A DNA stretch of 64,000 nt from Streptomyces sp. ISL-96. Lineage in GTDB: Bacteria > Actinomycetota > Actinomycetes > Streptomycetales > Streptomycetaceae. A program made the position numbers and the translations under genes. Numbering within the stretch: position 1 is the stretch's first letter; every line of letters begins with the position of its first letter. Of this stretch, positions 52,559 through 61,807 are shown piece by piece. The notes under the pieces are model-generated. The model was not told the origin of the DNA and searched no databases. It saw nothing but the letters and a program-made list of their open reading frames with translations. The stretch covers positions 1-64,000 of the forward strand of contig NZ_JAGGPA010000025.1 of assembly GCF_018614035.1 (NCBI RefSeq), given 5' to 3'.

Positions 52559-53641
52559 GTGCCCTACACGCTAGCGGCCGCAGCGGCCGCCCTGCTGCTC
52601 ACCGCTGTACTGACCGGACTCCTGCGTGCCCTCGCGCTGCGGTGGGGACACACCTGTGCCGGTCTCCTGGACCGTCCCGCCGGTCACAAGGCGCACACTC
52701 GCCCCATCCCCCACCTCGGCGGGGTCGCAGTGGTCGTGGGGACCCTCGGCGCGGCCTCCTCGGGGCCGTGGACCGGGCAGGCGTTGCTGGGCCGGGAGGT
52801 CGGCACGCTGCTCGTGGCCGGAGCCGCCGTCGCCGTGCTCGGGCTGGTCGACGACTTGCGGCAGCTGGGACCCCGGGCGCGACTCGTCGTCGAGACGGGT
52901 GCCGCGGGGACCGTCGCGTACGGCAGCGGACTGGGGCTGGTGACCGGAGCCCTCGCCGTGCTGTGGATCGTCTTCATCACCAATGCCTTCAACCTGCTGG
53001 ACAACTCGGACGGTGCGATGGGGACAGTCGCGGCCCTCACCGCGCTGGGGCTCGCCATCTGCGCGATCACCGAGGGCCGTACCGGCCTCGCCCTCCTGCT
53101 CTGTGTACTGGCCGCCGCCCTCACCGGCTTCCTGTTGCACAACTGGCATCCCGCCCGGATCTTCCTCGGCGACTGCGGCTCGCTGTTCACCGGTTTCGTG
53201 CTGTCCTCCGCCGCTGTACTGCTGCACGCCGGCCACACCCCGGCCCGCACCACGGGCGCACTGCTCGCCTTCACCCTCGTCGTCACCGCCGACACCGCGC
53301 TCGTCCTCGTCTCCCGTCACCGGCGGGGCCGACCGTTGCTGCTCGGCGGCACCGACCACATCGCGCACCGGCTGCGGCGGCTCGGGCTGACGGCGCCCGG
53401 AACGGCTGTGGTACTGGGCGTCATCGCGTTCGTCGAGACGCTCATCGGGCTGCTGATCCACCATGCCTGGCTGCCGCCCTCCGCCGTGCTGCCGGTGGCG
53501 GGCGCCGCGGTGCTGGCCTGCGTCAGCATGCTCAGGGTGCCTGTGTACGGACCCGGCCAGCTCGGCCGGCTCAGGCGCCGGGACCGCCGGACTGCTAACA
53601 GCCCCCGTGCGGCCAGGGCTATCGATGCGGCACGCGGATGA
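52559..53641 (+). CDS. WecA/MraY-family polyprenyl-phosphate sugar-1-phosphate transferase
   Basis: A 360-residue integral membrane enzyme that moves a sugar phosphate (often GlcNAc-1-P) from UDP to undecaprenyl phosphate to start a glycan. Key motifs are the early KAHTRPIPHLGG, the catalytic NAFNLLDNSDGAMG, ARIFLGDCGSLFTGF and the cytoplasmic GGTDHIAHRL. About ten hydrophobic segments are present. The start is GTG behind GAGAGGA. Its stop overlaps the next gene (ATGA), coupling it with the WecG-type transferase. Confidence 0.9.
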   Translation: MPYTLAAAAAALLLTAVLTGLLRALALRWGHTCAGLLDRPAGHKAHTRPIPHLGGVAVVVGTLGAASSGPWTGQALLGREVGTLLVAGAAVAVLGLVDDLRQLGPRARLVVETGAAGTVAYGSGLGLVTGALAVLWIVFITNAFNLLDNSDGAMGTVAALTALGLAICAITEGRTGLALLLCVLAAALTGFLLHNWHPARIFLGDCGSLFTGFVLSSAAVLLHAGHTPARTTGALLAFTLVVTADTALVLVSRHRRGRPLLLGGTDHIAHRLRRLGLTAPGTAVVLGVIAFVETLIGLLIHHAWLPPSAVLPVAGAAVLACVSMLRVPVYGPGQLGRLRRRDRRTANSPRAARAIDAARG

Positions 53642-54441
53642 CGGGCAGGGACGTGCGCCTGCCGGCCACAACGCGCAGGGATGTGTCCACCGGCCTGCCT
53701 ACCGTCCTGTGTGCCGGAGTTCCCGTGGCCGCTGCGACTCCGGAGGCCGCGGCCGCAGCGGTGGTCCGTCTCGCCGCCGAAGGCGTGGCGGCCGACGTCC
53801 ACCTCTGCAACGCGTACACCCTCGCCCTCGCCGACGGGGATTCGCGACTGGCACAGGCGCTGCGGACGGCGACCCTCAACCTCCCCGACGGGCAAGGGGT
53901 GGTCTGGGTCAACCGGATCGTCCACCGGAGCCGCTCCGTGCCGCCGACGCGGGTGTACGGACCCGACCTCTTTCTGGACGTCTTCCGTAACGGTCAGGAC
54001 GTGGGCATCCGCCATTACCTCCTCGGCTCCACCCCGGCGGTACTGGAACGGCTGGCCGCCGAACTGCGGGCCCGTTTCCCGCGCGCCCGGATCGTAGGCA
54101 TCGAGTCACCGCCGTTCCGCGAACCGACCGACGCCGAGCGACAGTCGCAGCTGGAACGGATCCGCGCCAGCGGCGCCCAGATCGTCTGGCTCGGCCTCGG
54201 CACCCCCAGACAGGACTACGAGGCCGCCCGGCTGGCCACCGCGCACCCCGCGGTGTTCGCCGCCGTCGGCGCCGCCTTCGACTTCGTTTCCGGCAACAAG
54301 CCGCAGGCCCCGCTGTGGATGCAGCGGCACGGCCTGGAATGGCTCTTCCGACTCTGCAGCGAACCGCGCCGACTGTGGCGCCGGGTGCTGTGGGGGCATC
54401 CCCGTTTCCTCTGGGCAGCATACAAAGGAGCACGACAGTGA
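53638..54441 (+). CDS. WecG/TagA/CpsF-family glycosyltransferase (GT26)
   Basis: A 267-residue glycosyltransferase that adds the second sugar to the lipid-linked first sugar. Family motifs are LPDGQGVVWVNRI, YGPDLFLDVF, YLLGSTPAVLERL, IVWLGLGTPRQDYEA and the C-terminal GAAFDFVSGNKPQAP, followed by GLEWLFRLCSEPRRL. The basic amphipathic tail would hold it at the membrane. It overlaps the transferase before it and the broken methyltransferase after it, consistent with one transcript. The UDP-uronate-type sugar from 50122 could be its donor. Confidence 0.9.
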   Translation: MTGRDVRLPATTRRDVSTGLPTVLCAGVPVAAATPEAAAAAVVRLAAEGVAADVHLCNAYTLALADGDSRLAQALRTATLNLPDGQGVVWVNRIVHRSRSVPPTRVYGPDLFLDVFRNGQDVGIRHYLLGSTPAVLERLAAELRARFPRARIVGIESPPFREPTDAERQSQLERIRASGAQIVWLGLGTPRQDYEAARLATAHPAVFAAVGAAFDFVSGNKPQAPLWMQRHGLEWLFRLCSEPRRLWRRVLWGHPRFLWAAYKGARQ

Positions 54442-54960
54442 CCCTCCTTCACCGCGCGCAGCGCCCTGCAGCGCCTGGGCATCGACGTCGCCCGCTATCC
54501 GGCGAGCTGGTCCGGGCGGCAACTGGTGCAGCTGTTTCAGAAGTTCGATGTCGGCCTCGTCATCGATGCCGGCGCACACGCCGGTGGATACGGCACGATG
54601 CTCCGCCGCTCCGGCTACCGCGGCCGTATGGTCTCCTTCGAGCCGCTCACCGGCCGGCGCGCGGAGCTCCATCGCAGGGCGGCGTCGGACCGGGCCTGGG
54701 CGGTCCTGCCGTGCGCGCTCGGCGACCACTCCGGCACGGTGACCGGCGGTTGGCGGCAGTTGCCGCCGTCCGGCGCTCTCCACGCCTCACCGGCCGTCAT
54801 TAACGTCGCGGACAACGCCGGTGCCAGCAGCTCCGTCCTGCCCATGCTCGGCCGCCACCGCGCGGCCTACCTGAGCGAACAGACCGCATCCGTGCCGGCC
54901 GCAGCCCGGGACGCGGTCACGGACGGCGAATCGGCAGGTGTGCGCGAGTGGTACGGGCCG
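54438..54960 (+). pseudogene. FkbM-type methyltransferase, frameshifted and truncated
   Basis: GTG 54438 overlaps the previous stop (GTGA) and starts VTLLHRA, but family-like sequence continues only in the next frame from about 54460 (RSALQRLGIDVARYP), reaching DVGLVIDAGAHAGGYGTMLR and INVADNAGASSSVLPMLGRH. After about 54860 the similarity stops and the frame runs on into unrelated sequence. The substrate-binding C-terminal half is missing. The gene has thus lost reading frame at one end and content at the other. Another FkbM gene is intact at 60771. Confidence 0.75.
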
Positions 54961-55082
54961 ACCGGGCCTTGCTCAGCCGAGCTGGTTGGCCGGCCTGCGG
55001 GGCTCCTGCCGTACGGACGCAATGCGTTACACGGTTGAGGGAATGGCCGCCAGGGTCACCCTTGGAGTGGAAGGGCTCTTCC

Positions 55083-56099
55083 ATGGCAGTGCGTGATCTA
55101 CGCTTCAGACCCTTCCTCTGCGTCGTCGGCCTCGGCGCGACCCTTCTCCTGGCCGTCACAGGCGGCGTCGGCTGGGTCCTCTATCAACGCCTCGACGGCA
55201 GTATCCGTACGGACGAAAAGACCGCCCGCGCGCTCGCGACCGACCACGGCTCCCGTCCCCGGGCCGTTGCGCACGGCGCCGAGAACATCCTGCTTCTCGG
55301 CTCCGACCGGGAGGGCAACTACGGCGGCGAGCGCAGCGACACAACGATCCTGCTCCATCTCTCGGCAGACCGCCGCAGCGCCTCGCTGGTGAGCGTGCCG
55401 CGCGACATGATGGTCGAGATCCCCAGCTGTCTGCAGCCCGACGGGACGCGCAGCCGGGCGCAGTACGCGCAGTTCAACTGGGCCTTCCAGTTCGGCGGGG
55501 CTGCCTGTGCGATCCGCACCTTCGAGATGCTCACCGGCGTCCGCGTCGACCACCATCTCGTCGTCGACTTCACCGGCTTCGAGAAGGTCGTGGACGCGGT
55601 CGGAGGCGTGGAGGTCGAGGTCCACGAGCCAATGAGCGTGCCGGACTCCACCGTCGAGCTCAGCCCGGGCAGACAACTGCTCCGCGGCGACCAGGCGCTC
55701 GTGTTCGTACGCGCGCGAACGGGCGTCGGTGACGGTAGCGATCTGCAGCGCATCGAGCGCCAGAAGGAGTTCATCGACGATCTGCTGCGGGAGCTGCGCG
55801 GCAGCGGCACGCTCACCAACCCGGCCCGCCTCTATCCGGTGCTGAACGCGGTCACGTCCTCGCTGGTCGCCGACCGCGGGCTCGACTCGCTCGGTGAGCT
55901 GTACGGCCTGGTGGAAGGGGCCCGTGGCATCCCCCCGAAGCGGACTTCGCTGGTCACGATTCCCTGTAACCCCGGCTACAGGGGTGGCTACATGATGGTC
56001 GTGGACCAGGCGGAGGAGCTCTTCAAGGCTCTTCGTGACGACAAGCCGCTTCCGAAGCGCCTGTACAACGCGTACGACAAGACGCAGGACGAGCTCTAA
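55083..56099 (+). CDS. LytR-CpsA-Psr (LCP) family glycopolymer transferase
   Basis: A 338-residue membrane-anchored enzyme that attaches lipid-linked glycopolymers to peptidoglycan. One N-terminal membrane segment (about 11-33, LCVVGLGATLLLAVTGGVGW) is followed by the extracellular LCP domain, with ILLLGSDREGNYGGERSDTT, LVSVPRDMMVEIP, and later DGSDLQRIERQKEFIDDLL, the conserved Arg/Asp residues that bind the pyrophosphate lipid. GGAAGGGC lies before the ATG at 55083. It fits the glycan cluster as the final attachment step. Confidence 0.92.
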   Translation: MAVRDLRFRPFLCVVGLGATLLLAVTGGVGWVLYQRLDGSIRTDEKTARALATDHGSRPRAVAHGAENILLLGSDREGNYGGERSDTTILLHLSADRRSASLVSVPRDMMVEIPSCLQPDGTRSRAQYAQFNWAFQFGGAACAIRTFEMLTGVRVDHHLVVDFTGFEKVVDAVGGVEVEVHEPMSVPDSTVELSPGRQLLRGDQALVFVRARTGVGDGSDLQRIERQKEFIDDLLRELRGSGTLTNPARLYPVLNAVTSSLVADRGLDSLGELYGLVEGARGIPPKRTSLVTIPCNPGYRGGYMMVVDQAEELFKALRDDKPLPKRLYNAYDKTQDEL

Positions 56100-56305
56100 C
56101 AGGCTTGGCCGGGTTCACTCGCTGATGGCGTGCGGGGCTGTCAAAATGAACGGCGGATACTGCTCTGGTCGTTACCGCTGTTCCACACAGAGGTGGGGTT
56201 TGGCGATCACCAGTCGGCGGTGCGCGGAGGCCGAACGCATGAACTCCCAGCGATCCTCCCCTCGAATTCCGGAAGACGGAACGTGAAACGCATACTTTCC
56301 CCCGC

Positions 56306-57118
56306 ATGACAGTCATTCCAGCGAATCCCTCCATGGGGACGCTCCAAGAGCAGGGGCATGATGCCGGCCACGACTACGCGAAGGGTTCACCGCACATCCG
56401 TCACCACAGCGTCCGCGAGCGTGTGATCGCGGGCGTGCACGCCGTGGTAGGTGATGTCATCGAGCGGAACGGCGCATGCCACGTTTTGGAGCTCGGCGCC
56501 GGGCACGGCACCTTTACCGATCACGTGGTGGCGGCCGGCGCCGACGTCGAGGTGACGGAGATGAGCATGCCGAGTGCGATGGTCCTCCGGAGCCGCTTCC
56601 GAAACAATCCGAAGGTCACTGTGACCTTCGACCGCGACGGGCAAGCGGATCGCAACGGAGGTCCGCTCGGCGCGGCTGTGTGCATCTCCGTACTGCACCA
56701 TATTCCGGACTATCTTGAGACGGTAAAGTGGCTCGTAGAGCGCATCCAGCCCGGTGGCGGGTTCTTCAGCATTCAGGACCCGCTCTGGTATCCACGGCGG
56801 TCTCGGACGTCTATGAGCCTGGACCGCAACGCATATTTGCTCTGGAGACTCGGCCAGGGCGAATTCCGCCGCGGCCTGGCCACCCGGATGCGTCGGCTGC
56901 GCGGCGTCTACGACGAGACCAATGAGGCCGACATGGTCGAGTACCACGTAGTACGCAACGGGCTCGACGAACAGGCATTGTGCGCGCTGCTGGAACCCGC
57001 CTTCGAGAAGGTGGAGCTGCAGCGCTACTGGTCTACTCAGTCCGGGCTGCTGCAAGCAGTCGGAGACAGGTTCGGCCCGCCGAACACCTTTGGGATCCTG
57101 GCCCAGAACCGTCGCTGA
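56306..57118 (+). CDS. Class I SAM-dependent methyltransferase
   Basis: A 270-residue methyltransferase. The SAM-binding motif is HVLELGAGHGTFTDHVVAAG with acidic VEVTEMS after it. CISVLHHIPDYLETVKWLVE followed by PGGGFFSIQDPLWY are the later conserved strands. The C-terminal third is specific and unassigned. It probably methylates a sugar or lipid-linked glycan intermediate, judging by neighbours. A 206-bp gap before it shows nothing clear, so it may have its own promoter. Confidence 0.8.
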   Translation: MTVIPANPSMGTLQEQGHDAGHDYAKGSPHIRHHSVRERVIAGVHAVVGDVIERNGACHVLELGAGHGTFTDHVVAAGADVEVTEMSMPSAMVLRSRFRNNPKVTVTFDRDGQADRNGGPLGAAVCISVLHHIPDYLETVKWLVERIQPGGGFFSIQDPLWYPRRSRTSMSLDRNAYLLWRLGQGEFRRGLATRMRRLRGVYDETNEADMVEYHVVRNGLDEQALCALLEPAFEKVELQRYWSTQSGLLQAVGDRFGPPNTFGILAQNRR

Positions 57119-57212
57119 GAAGGTGCCGGGCTTCTGAGGAGGGCGCTTTCGTCACGAGGCCGTGACCGCCCGCGCTGCCTACGGCAAGACCATCAGCAGC
57201 GGCGCCCACGGT

Positions 57213-57365
57213 CACGTGTCGCCAGTAAAGCCGTGGCCCCAGTAGGCGTCGGTGCCGACCGTCACCACCTCGGCCCGCCTGGACCGCCTCGGGTGCACCA
57301 TCGGGGCTGCCCGCGTCGACGAGGTGGATCGGTACCTCGCGGCGATTGTGACTGGCAATCAGCAC
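57213..57365 (-). pseudogene. GT2 glycosyltransferase fragment (inverted paralogue of 61808)
   Basis: On the minus strand MLIASHNRRE is followed by IHLVDAGSPDGAPEAVQAG and, after a frameshift, VVTVGTDAYWGHG. The intact GT2 gene at 61808 reads VLMTSHNRRE, then YLVDAGSTDGTPCAV, then VTTVGSDVFWGHG. The fragment lacks about 25 residues between the first two blocks and everything after the third. It is a dead paralogue in reverse orientation; the rest of 57119-57488 is empty. Confidence 0.7.
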
Positions 57366-57488
57366 AGCGATACGGGATGGCGACGCGCAGGACTCTTCCG
57401 ATCAGACTCCCATCATTGGCGGACAAACAGCGCAAATACGTCTAACCTGGCCGGGCGCTGCCCCGAACGACCGGATGAGGTGTACAGC

Positions 57489-58940
57489 TTGGAACTCCGC
57501 AGCATCCTGAAAGCGCTGGCCCGGAGCTGGCCCGTCGTCCTCGCCTGCATCCTGCTGGGCGTCGCGGCCGGCTGGGGGGCCACCACCCTGTCGACGCCCG
57601 TCTACCAGGCGCGCGCCCAGCTGTTCGTCTCCGCGCAGTCCGGTGGCGACACCATGGCGCTCCAGCAGGGCAACAGCTTCTCACTGGCCCGAGTCCAGTC
57701 GTACGCATCGATCGTGACCAGTCGTCAGGTCACCCGGCACGTCATCTCCTCCCTCCGCCTCGACACCAAGCCGGACGAACTCGCCGGCCGGATCACCGCG
57801 GAAGCCCCGATCGGTACCGTGCTGGTCAACATCACGGTCAGGGACACGGAGCGGCGTCGCGCGGCGGACATCGCCAACGCCGTTGCCTACCGCTTCAGCG
57901 ACGTCGTTGGGCGCTTGGAGAGCCTCGATCCCGCGCCCCCCGACAAAGTGGCCACGTCCCCGGTGAAGCTGAGCGTCACCCAGACCGCCTCGGCCCCCTC
58001 GGCCCCGGTCAGCCCGCGCCCCGCTCTCAACCTCGCCGCGGGCCTGCTCGCCGGGCTGCTGCTGGGCGCAGGCGCCGCCGCCCTCCGGGAGACCCTCGAT
58101 ACAACCCTCAAGACCGCGGACGCCGTGGCTGCCCTCACCAGCCTGCCCGTGCTCAGCTCCATTCCGTTCGACAAGGAGAGTCCACAGCAGCCGCTGGCCT
58201 ACGGTGCCAAGGCGCACTCGGCGCGAGCCGAGGCCTACCGCCATCTGCGGACGAACTTGCAGTTCGCCCAGATCGGCGACCGGCCCCGGGTCATCGTCGT
58301 CACCAGTTCGCTGCCCGGCGAGGGCAAGACCAGCACGGCGGCCAACCTCGCCCTCTCGCTCACCCAGGGCGGCACCTCCACCTGCCTCGTCGAAGCCGAT
58401 CTGCGCCGCCCCTCCGTGGCCGACACCTTCGGGCTCGTCCAGGACGCCGGCCTGACCAGCGTGCTGATCGGCCACGCGCGGATCGAGGACGTGATGCAGG
58501 CCGCTGGCGGACTCTCCGTCCTGACCAGCGGCCCCCTGCCGCCCAACCCCACCGAGCTGCTCGCCTCCGACCGGATGGCCGAGTTGCTGAGCGAACTCGC
58601 TGGACGGTACGAGGCCGTGATCGTCGACACCGCCCCGCTGCTGCCCGTCGCCGACACGGTCGGGCTCGCCACCTCCGCCCACGGCGCAATCCTGGTCGTA
58701 CGGGCCAAAAAGACCCCGCGCGACCAGGTCAGGGCGGCCGCCGAAGCCCTGCACGCGGTGGGAGTGCGGACCCTCGGCACGGTCTTCAACATGAGCCCGA
58801 TGGCAAGTTACTCAGCATATGGATACGGCTACGGAAACCCGCCGGCCGCGTTGCGGACCCCGGCTCCCGCGCCGCCGCGTCCGCGCACCGGGTCGGTGCT
58901 GTCCCGCGGGGCGGCACGGCTGCGAGGTGGCGACAAATGA
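57489..58940 (+). CDS. Wzz chain-length determinant fused to BY-type tyrosine kinase
   Basis: A 483-residue polysaccharide co-polymerase. The Wzz domain covers about 1-200 with membrane segments near 14-33 and 178-198. The cytoplasmic kinase has Walker A SSLPGEGKTSTAAN, Walker A' VEADLRRP and Walker B VIVDTAPLLPVAD. The tail has a tyrosine cluster (YSAYGYGYGN) for autophosphorylation. It controls chain length and export of the glycan. I chose TTG 57489 because GAGG lies eight bases upstream; GTG 57480 is the alternative. It overlaps fcl by four bases, and its phosphatase is encoded at 59851. Confidence 0.9.
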   Translation: MELRSILKALARSWPVVLACILLGVAAGWGATTLSTPVYQARAQLFVSAQSGGDTMALQQGNSFSLARVQSYASIVTSRQVTRHVISSLRLDTKPDELAGRITAEAPIGTVLVNITVRDTERRRAADIANAVAYRFSDVVGRLESLDPAPPDKVATSPVKLSVTQTASAPSAPVSPRPALNLAAGLLAGLLLGAGAAALRETLDTTLKTADAVAALTSLPVLSSIPFDKESPQQPLAYGAKAHSARAEAYRHLRTNLQFAQIGDRPRVIVVTSSLPGEGKTSTAANLALSLTQGGTSTCLVEADLRRPSVADTFGLVQDAGLTSVLIGHARIEDVMQAAGGLSVLTSGPLPPNPTELLASDRMAELLSELAGRYEAVIVDTAPLLPVADTVGLATSAHGAILVVRAKKTPRDQVRAAAEALHAVGVRTLGTVFNMSPMASYSAYGYGYGNPPAALRTPAPAPPRPRTGSVLSRGAARLRGGDK

Positions 58941-59875
58941 GGCGCCTCGACCGCTCGGCCCGGGTTCATGTCGCCGGGCACCAAGGACTCGTCGGTTCCG
59001 CCGTCGCACGGTATCTCACCGCCGAGGGCTTCACCGATCTTCTCGTGCGCAGTTCCCGCGAGCTCGACCTGCGCGACCGGGAGGCGGTACGGGCCCTGTA
59101 CGCCGCCGAGCGTCCGCACACCGTCGTCCTGGCCGCCGCCCGCGTCGGCGGCATCGCGGCCAACGCCGGCCGGCCGGTGGAGTTCCTCTCCGACAATCTC
59201 CGGATCCAGCTCAATGTCCTCGACGCGGCGCGCGAGTACGGCGTCGAACGGCTGCTGCTGCTCGGCTCCAGCTGTATCTATCCCAAGCACGCCCCGCAGC
59301 CGATCCCTGAGAGCGCCCTGCTCACCGGCCCGCTGGAGCCCACCAACGACGCCTACGCCATCGCCAAGATCGCCGGGATCATTCATGTCCAGGCGCTGCG
59401 CAGGCAGTACGGGCTCCCGTACATCTCGGCGATGCCCACCAACCTGTACGGGCCGGGCGACAACATCGACCCGCGCACCTCCCACGTCCTGCCGGCCATG
59501 CTGCGGCGTACGCACGAGGCACACATGCGCGGCGAGAGCCGGCTCACCCACTGGGGCACCGGCACCCCGCGGCGCGAGTTCCTGCACACCGACGACCTGG
59601 CCAGGGCTTGTCTCTTCCTGCTGGAGGAGTACGACGGTGACCAGCCCGTCAATGTCGGTACGGGCGAGGACCTGGAGCTGCGTGAACTGGCCCGGCTGGT
59701 GGCCGAGGTGGTCGGCTATCGCGGGACGATCGACTGGGACAGTTCCAAGCCGGACGGCACCCCGCGCAAACTGCTCGACACCACCCTGATCAATTCCCTG
59801 GGCTGGAAACCGAAGACTGGACTGCGCGAGGGAATCGAAGAGACCTACGTATGGCTGACGTCGCGGCTCGGCTGA
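58937..59875 (+). CDS. fcl: GDP-L-fucose synthase
   Basis: A 312-residue epimerase-reductase that turns GDP-4-keto-6-deoxymannose into GDP-L-fucose. The NADP motif is VHVAGHQGLVGSAVARYL. The catalytic residues lie in LLLLGSSCIYPKHAPQPIPE and NDAYAIAKIAG; ISAMPTNLYGPGDNID is diagnostic for the family. The partner dehydratase gmd starts at 63929. It overlaps both the kinase before it and the phosphatase after it. Confidence 0.95.
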   Translation: MRRLDRSARVHVAGHQGLVGSAVARYLTAEGFTDLLVRSSRELDLRDREAVRALYAAERPHTVVLAAARVGGIAANAGRPVEFLSDNLRIQLNVLDAAREYGVERLLLLGSSCIYPKHAPQPIPESALLTGPLEPTNDAYAIAKIAGIIHVQALRRQYGLPYISAMPTNLYGPGDNIDPRTSHVLPAMLRRTHEAHMRGESRLTHWGTGTPRREFLHTDDLARACLFLLEEYDGDQPVNVGTGEDLELRELARLVAEVVGYRGTIDWDSSKPDGTPRKLLDTTLINSLGWKPKTGLREGIEETYVWLTSRLG

Positions 59876-60414
59876 CCATCCTCTTCGTCTGCACCGGCAA
59901 TGTGCACCGCTCCCCGCTGGCCGAGCGACTGCTGGCGGCCAGGCTCCCGGAAGCACGGGTGGGCAGTGCGGGCACCAGGGCCCAGCACATCTCGGGCATG
60001 CACCCGGCGACCCGTTCCGTGCTGGAGCAACTGGGCGGAAACGGTGCGGAGTTCACGTCCCGGATGCTGAGGCCGGAACTGGTGGCGGAGGCCGATCTCG
60101 TACTGGGTCTTGACCGGGAGCACCGGGAGACGGCCGTACGGCTGTGGCCGGTTGCTCTGCGCAAGTGCTTCACGGTCAGGGAGTTCCTGCGGCTGGCCCA
60201 CGGGGGGGCGGCACCGCCCCGGGAAGCGATCTCCCGGGCCGCCGCCGCCCGCGGCAGCCTGGCGCCGGTCTCGGGGGCCGCGGACGGGATCGCCGATCCC
60301 TGCGGAGCCCCCTACGACGTACTGCTGGCCTGCGGGCAGGAAATCGACGGGGCGGTCGCAACCCTGGCCGCACTGCTGCAGGAGCGGGGTCGCGCACAAG
60401 GGACCGAGTGCTGA
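59851..60414 (+). CDS. Low-molecular-weight protein tyrosine phosphatase
   Basis: A 187-residue phosphatase (Wzb-like) that would remove phosphate from the BY-kinase at 57489. The P-loop is FVCTGNVHRSPLAERLL: the Cys-x5-Arg core is intact, but His replaces the common Cys or other residue before Arg. The acid loop near the C-terminus reads GIADPCGAPYD, giving the general-acid Asp. The insert between is longer than in typical 150-residue members. The ATG at 59851 overlaps fcl by 25 bases. Confidence 0.9.
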   Translation: MADVAARLTILFVCTGNVHRSPLAERLLAARLPEARVGSAGTRAQHISGMHPATRSVLEQLGGNGAEFTSRMLRPELVAEADLVLGLDREHRETAVRLWPVALRKCFTVREFLRLAHGGAAPPREAISRAAAARGSLAPVSGAADGIADPCGAPYDVLLACGQEIDGAVATLAALLQERGRAQGTEC

Positions 60415-60459
60415 GCTTCCACAGCCTCCAACCCCCCATCTCGGTGCAGGTCATCATCC

Positions 60460-60752
60460 GGATCTGGCCCACGCCACCACAACCGCCGACGGACGCCGAG
60501 CGCAGCGTTCCGGTGACACTTGCCTTGCCGATGAGCACACTGGAGCGCGGCGGCGGTACTGGTCTTCCCCTCGCCGGACAGCGAGCTGGTGACGATGACG
60601 ACTTTCGGCCGCTGCCCGGTCTGGGGGAATGCCGCAACGCCTCGGCTCGCGCGGAGTGTCCCAGAGCACCCGCCGCGGGAGGCTGCCCGCCCGTGCTCCT
60701 TGTCGAACGGGATGGAGGCGACTGCCTGCCGGTGATCCGGCGGCATCCGCAA
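60460..60752 (-). pseudogene. Wzz/BY-kinase fragment (inverted paralogue of 57489)
   Basis: On the minus strand VASIPFDKEHGRAASRGG is followed by GQRPKVVIVTSSLSGEGKTS and TAAALQ. The intact kinase reads LSSIPFDKESPQQ, then DRPRVIVVTSSLPGEGKTS and TAANLA. The fragment therefore holds the Wzz-kinase junction and Walker A only, with a deletion between the blocks and degenerate sequence after. It fills most of the gap 60415-60770. Together with the GT2 fragment it shows that a second, inverted cluster copy once existed here. Confidence 0.7.
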
Positions 60753-60770
60753 TAGCTGGATTCCGGTGAA

Positions 60771-61439
60771 CTAGCCGAGGGTCAGGGTGTAGTTGCGGCC
60801 TTCTGTCCGGCGGACGACGTATCCGACTGCCTCAAGGCGACCCAGTCGCCGACGCAGGACCCAGGGATTCTCCGGTGCGTCGAACTCCACGCAGAGCACC
60901 CGGGGCAGGATTCTCTCTGCCGCGATCCAGTCCAGCACTGCGCCCTCCGCACCTTCGATATCCATCTTCAGCAGGTCGACATGGTCGTGTCCCAGCTTCT
61001 CGGTGAACGTCGCCAGCGAATGGCATTGGGCGTCGAACCCCGGACCGCTGCCGCGGACCTCCGTCGCGGAATGGGAGACATGCGCGGAGTCGGCGGGCGG
61101 GTGGAAGTGCAGAATGGCGTCCTCCTTCCACAGCCCGAAAGGGAGGAAGTGCCATCGGGGTTCGGTGATTCGGCTCGCGTACTCGATGGAGCGCGGCGTG
61201 GGATCCATCGCCCACACCTCACAGCCGAACCGTTCAATGAGGGCGAGGTCGAAACTCGCGTCCTCACCGACCCCTGCCGCGTAGACGACCGAGTCCTCGG
61301 CGATCAGGCCGGTGGGGATCCACCAGCCCCCGTAATCACTGCCCAGACGTTCCAGATCGTCGCGAGGCAGAATCCGGGTCAGCCGGGGTACGACAACCTC
61401 CGCCGCCTTGAGTTTGATCCGTCGGACTAGAGGTGTCAC
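60771..61439 (-). CDS. FkbM-family methyltransferase
   Basis: A protein of about 222 residues. The SAM-binding region reads VVYAAGVGEDASFDLALIER, with EVWAMDPTPRSIEYA as the acidic loop. The conserved FkbM block HDHVDLLKMDIEGAEGAVLD supplies catalytic Asp/Glu residues. Such enzymes O-methylate sugars. I chose GTG 61439 with GAAAGG upstream; TTG 61469 is in frame but lacks a ribosome site. It points against the surrounding glycan genes, next to the inverted kinase fragment, so it may belong to the same inverted copy. Confidence 0.8.
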   Translation of the reverse strand: MTPLVRRIKLKAAEVVVPRLTRILPRDDLERLGSDYGGWWIPTGLIAEDSVVYAAGVGEDASFDLALIERFGCEVWAMDPTPRSIEYASRITEPRWHFLPFGLWKEDAILHFHPPADSAHVSHSATEVRGSGPGFDAQCHSLATFTEKLGHDHVDLLKMDIEGAEGAVLDWIAAERILPRVLCVEFDAPENPWVLRRRLGRLEAVGYVVRRTEGRNYTLTLG

Positions 61440-61804
61440 CGCGGCCCTTTCGATGGCAGTTCTCGACAACAGCCGGACGAAGCTCGTCGTTCCGCGTCAC
61501 CGCGCACCCGGATACTTCCGAACCTCGGTGCTGAGCGCGCGGAATGCCACTGGAGTGACCGTCATGACCGGAACCCTAAGCAGCGTGCGGAAACCCTCCC
61601 GGTATTCAAGAACGCTTCCACGAGGGAATCACACCGTCGGCGTATGAGGTCGCCGGGGCGCCTCGCCGGCCCGGCCACCCGGCTCCGACCGGAGTCGGCC
61701 CGGCAAGCGGCGCGGTTTATCGGACTCGGATCAGCGCCCCGGCCCGGTTTGACGCTTACGCACCGTTCGTCTGGTAATGATGGGATGCGCGAGTTGAGGA
61801 GTGT
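61440..61804. other. Intergenic region with a possible promoter
   Basis: About 365 bases between the divergent FkbM and GT2 genes. There is no gene I can support. TTGACG at 61749-61754, with TAATGAT starting about 20 bases later, is a loose match to a vegetative promoter (the spacing is too long) upstream of the GT2 start. Confidence 0.3.
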
Positions 61805-61807
61805 TCC

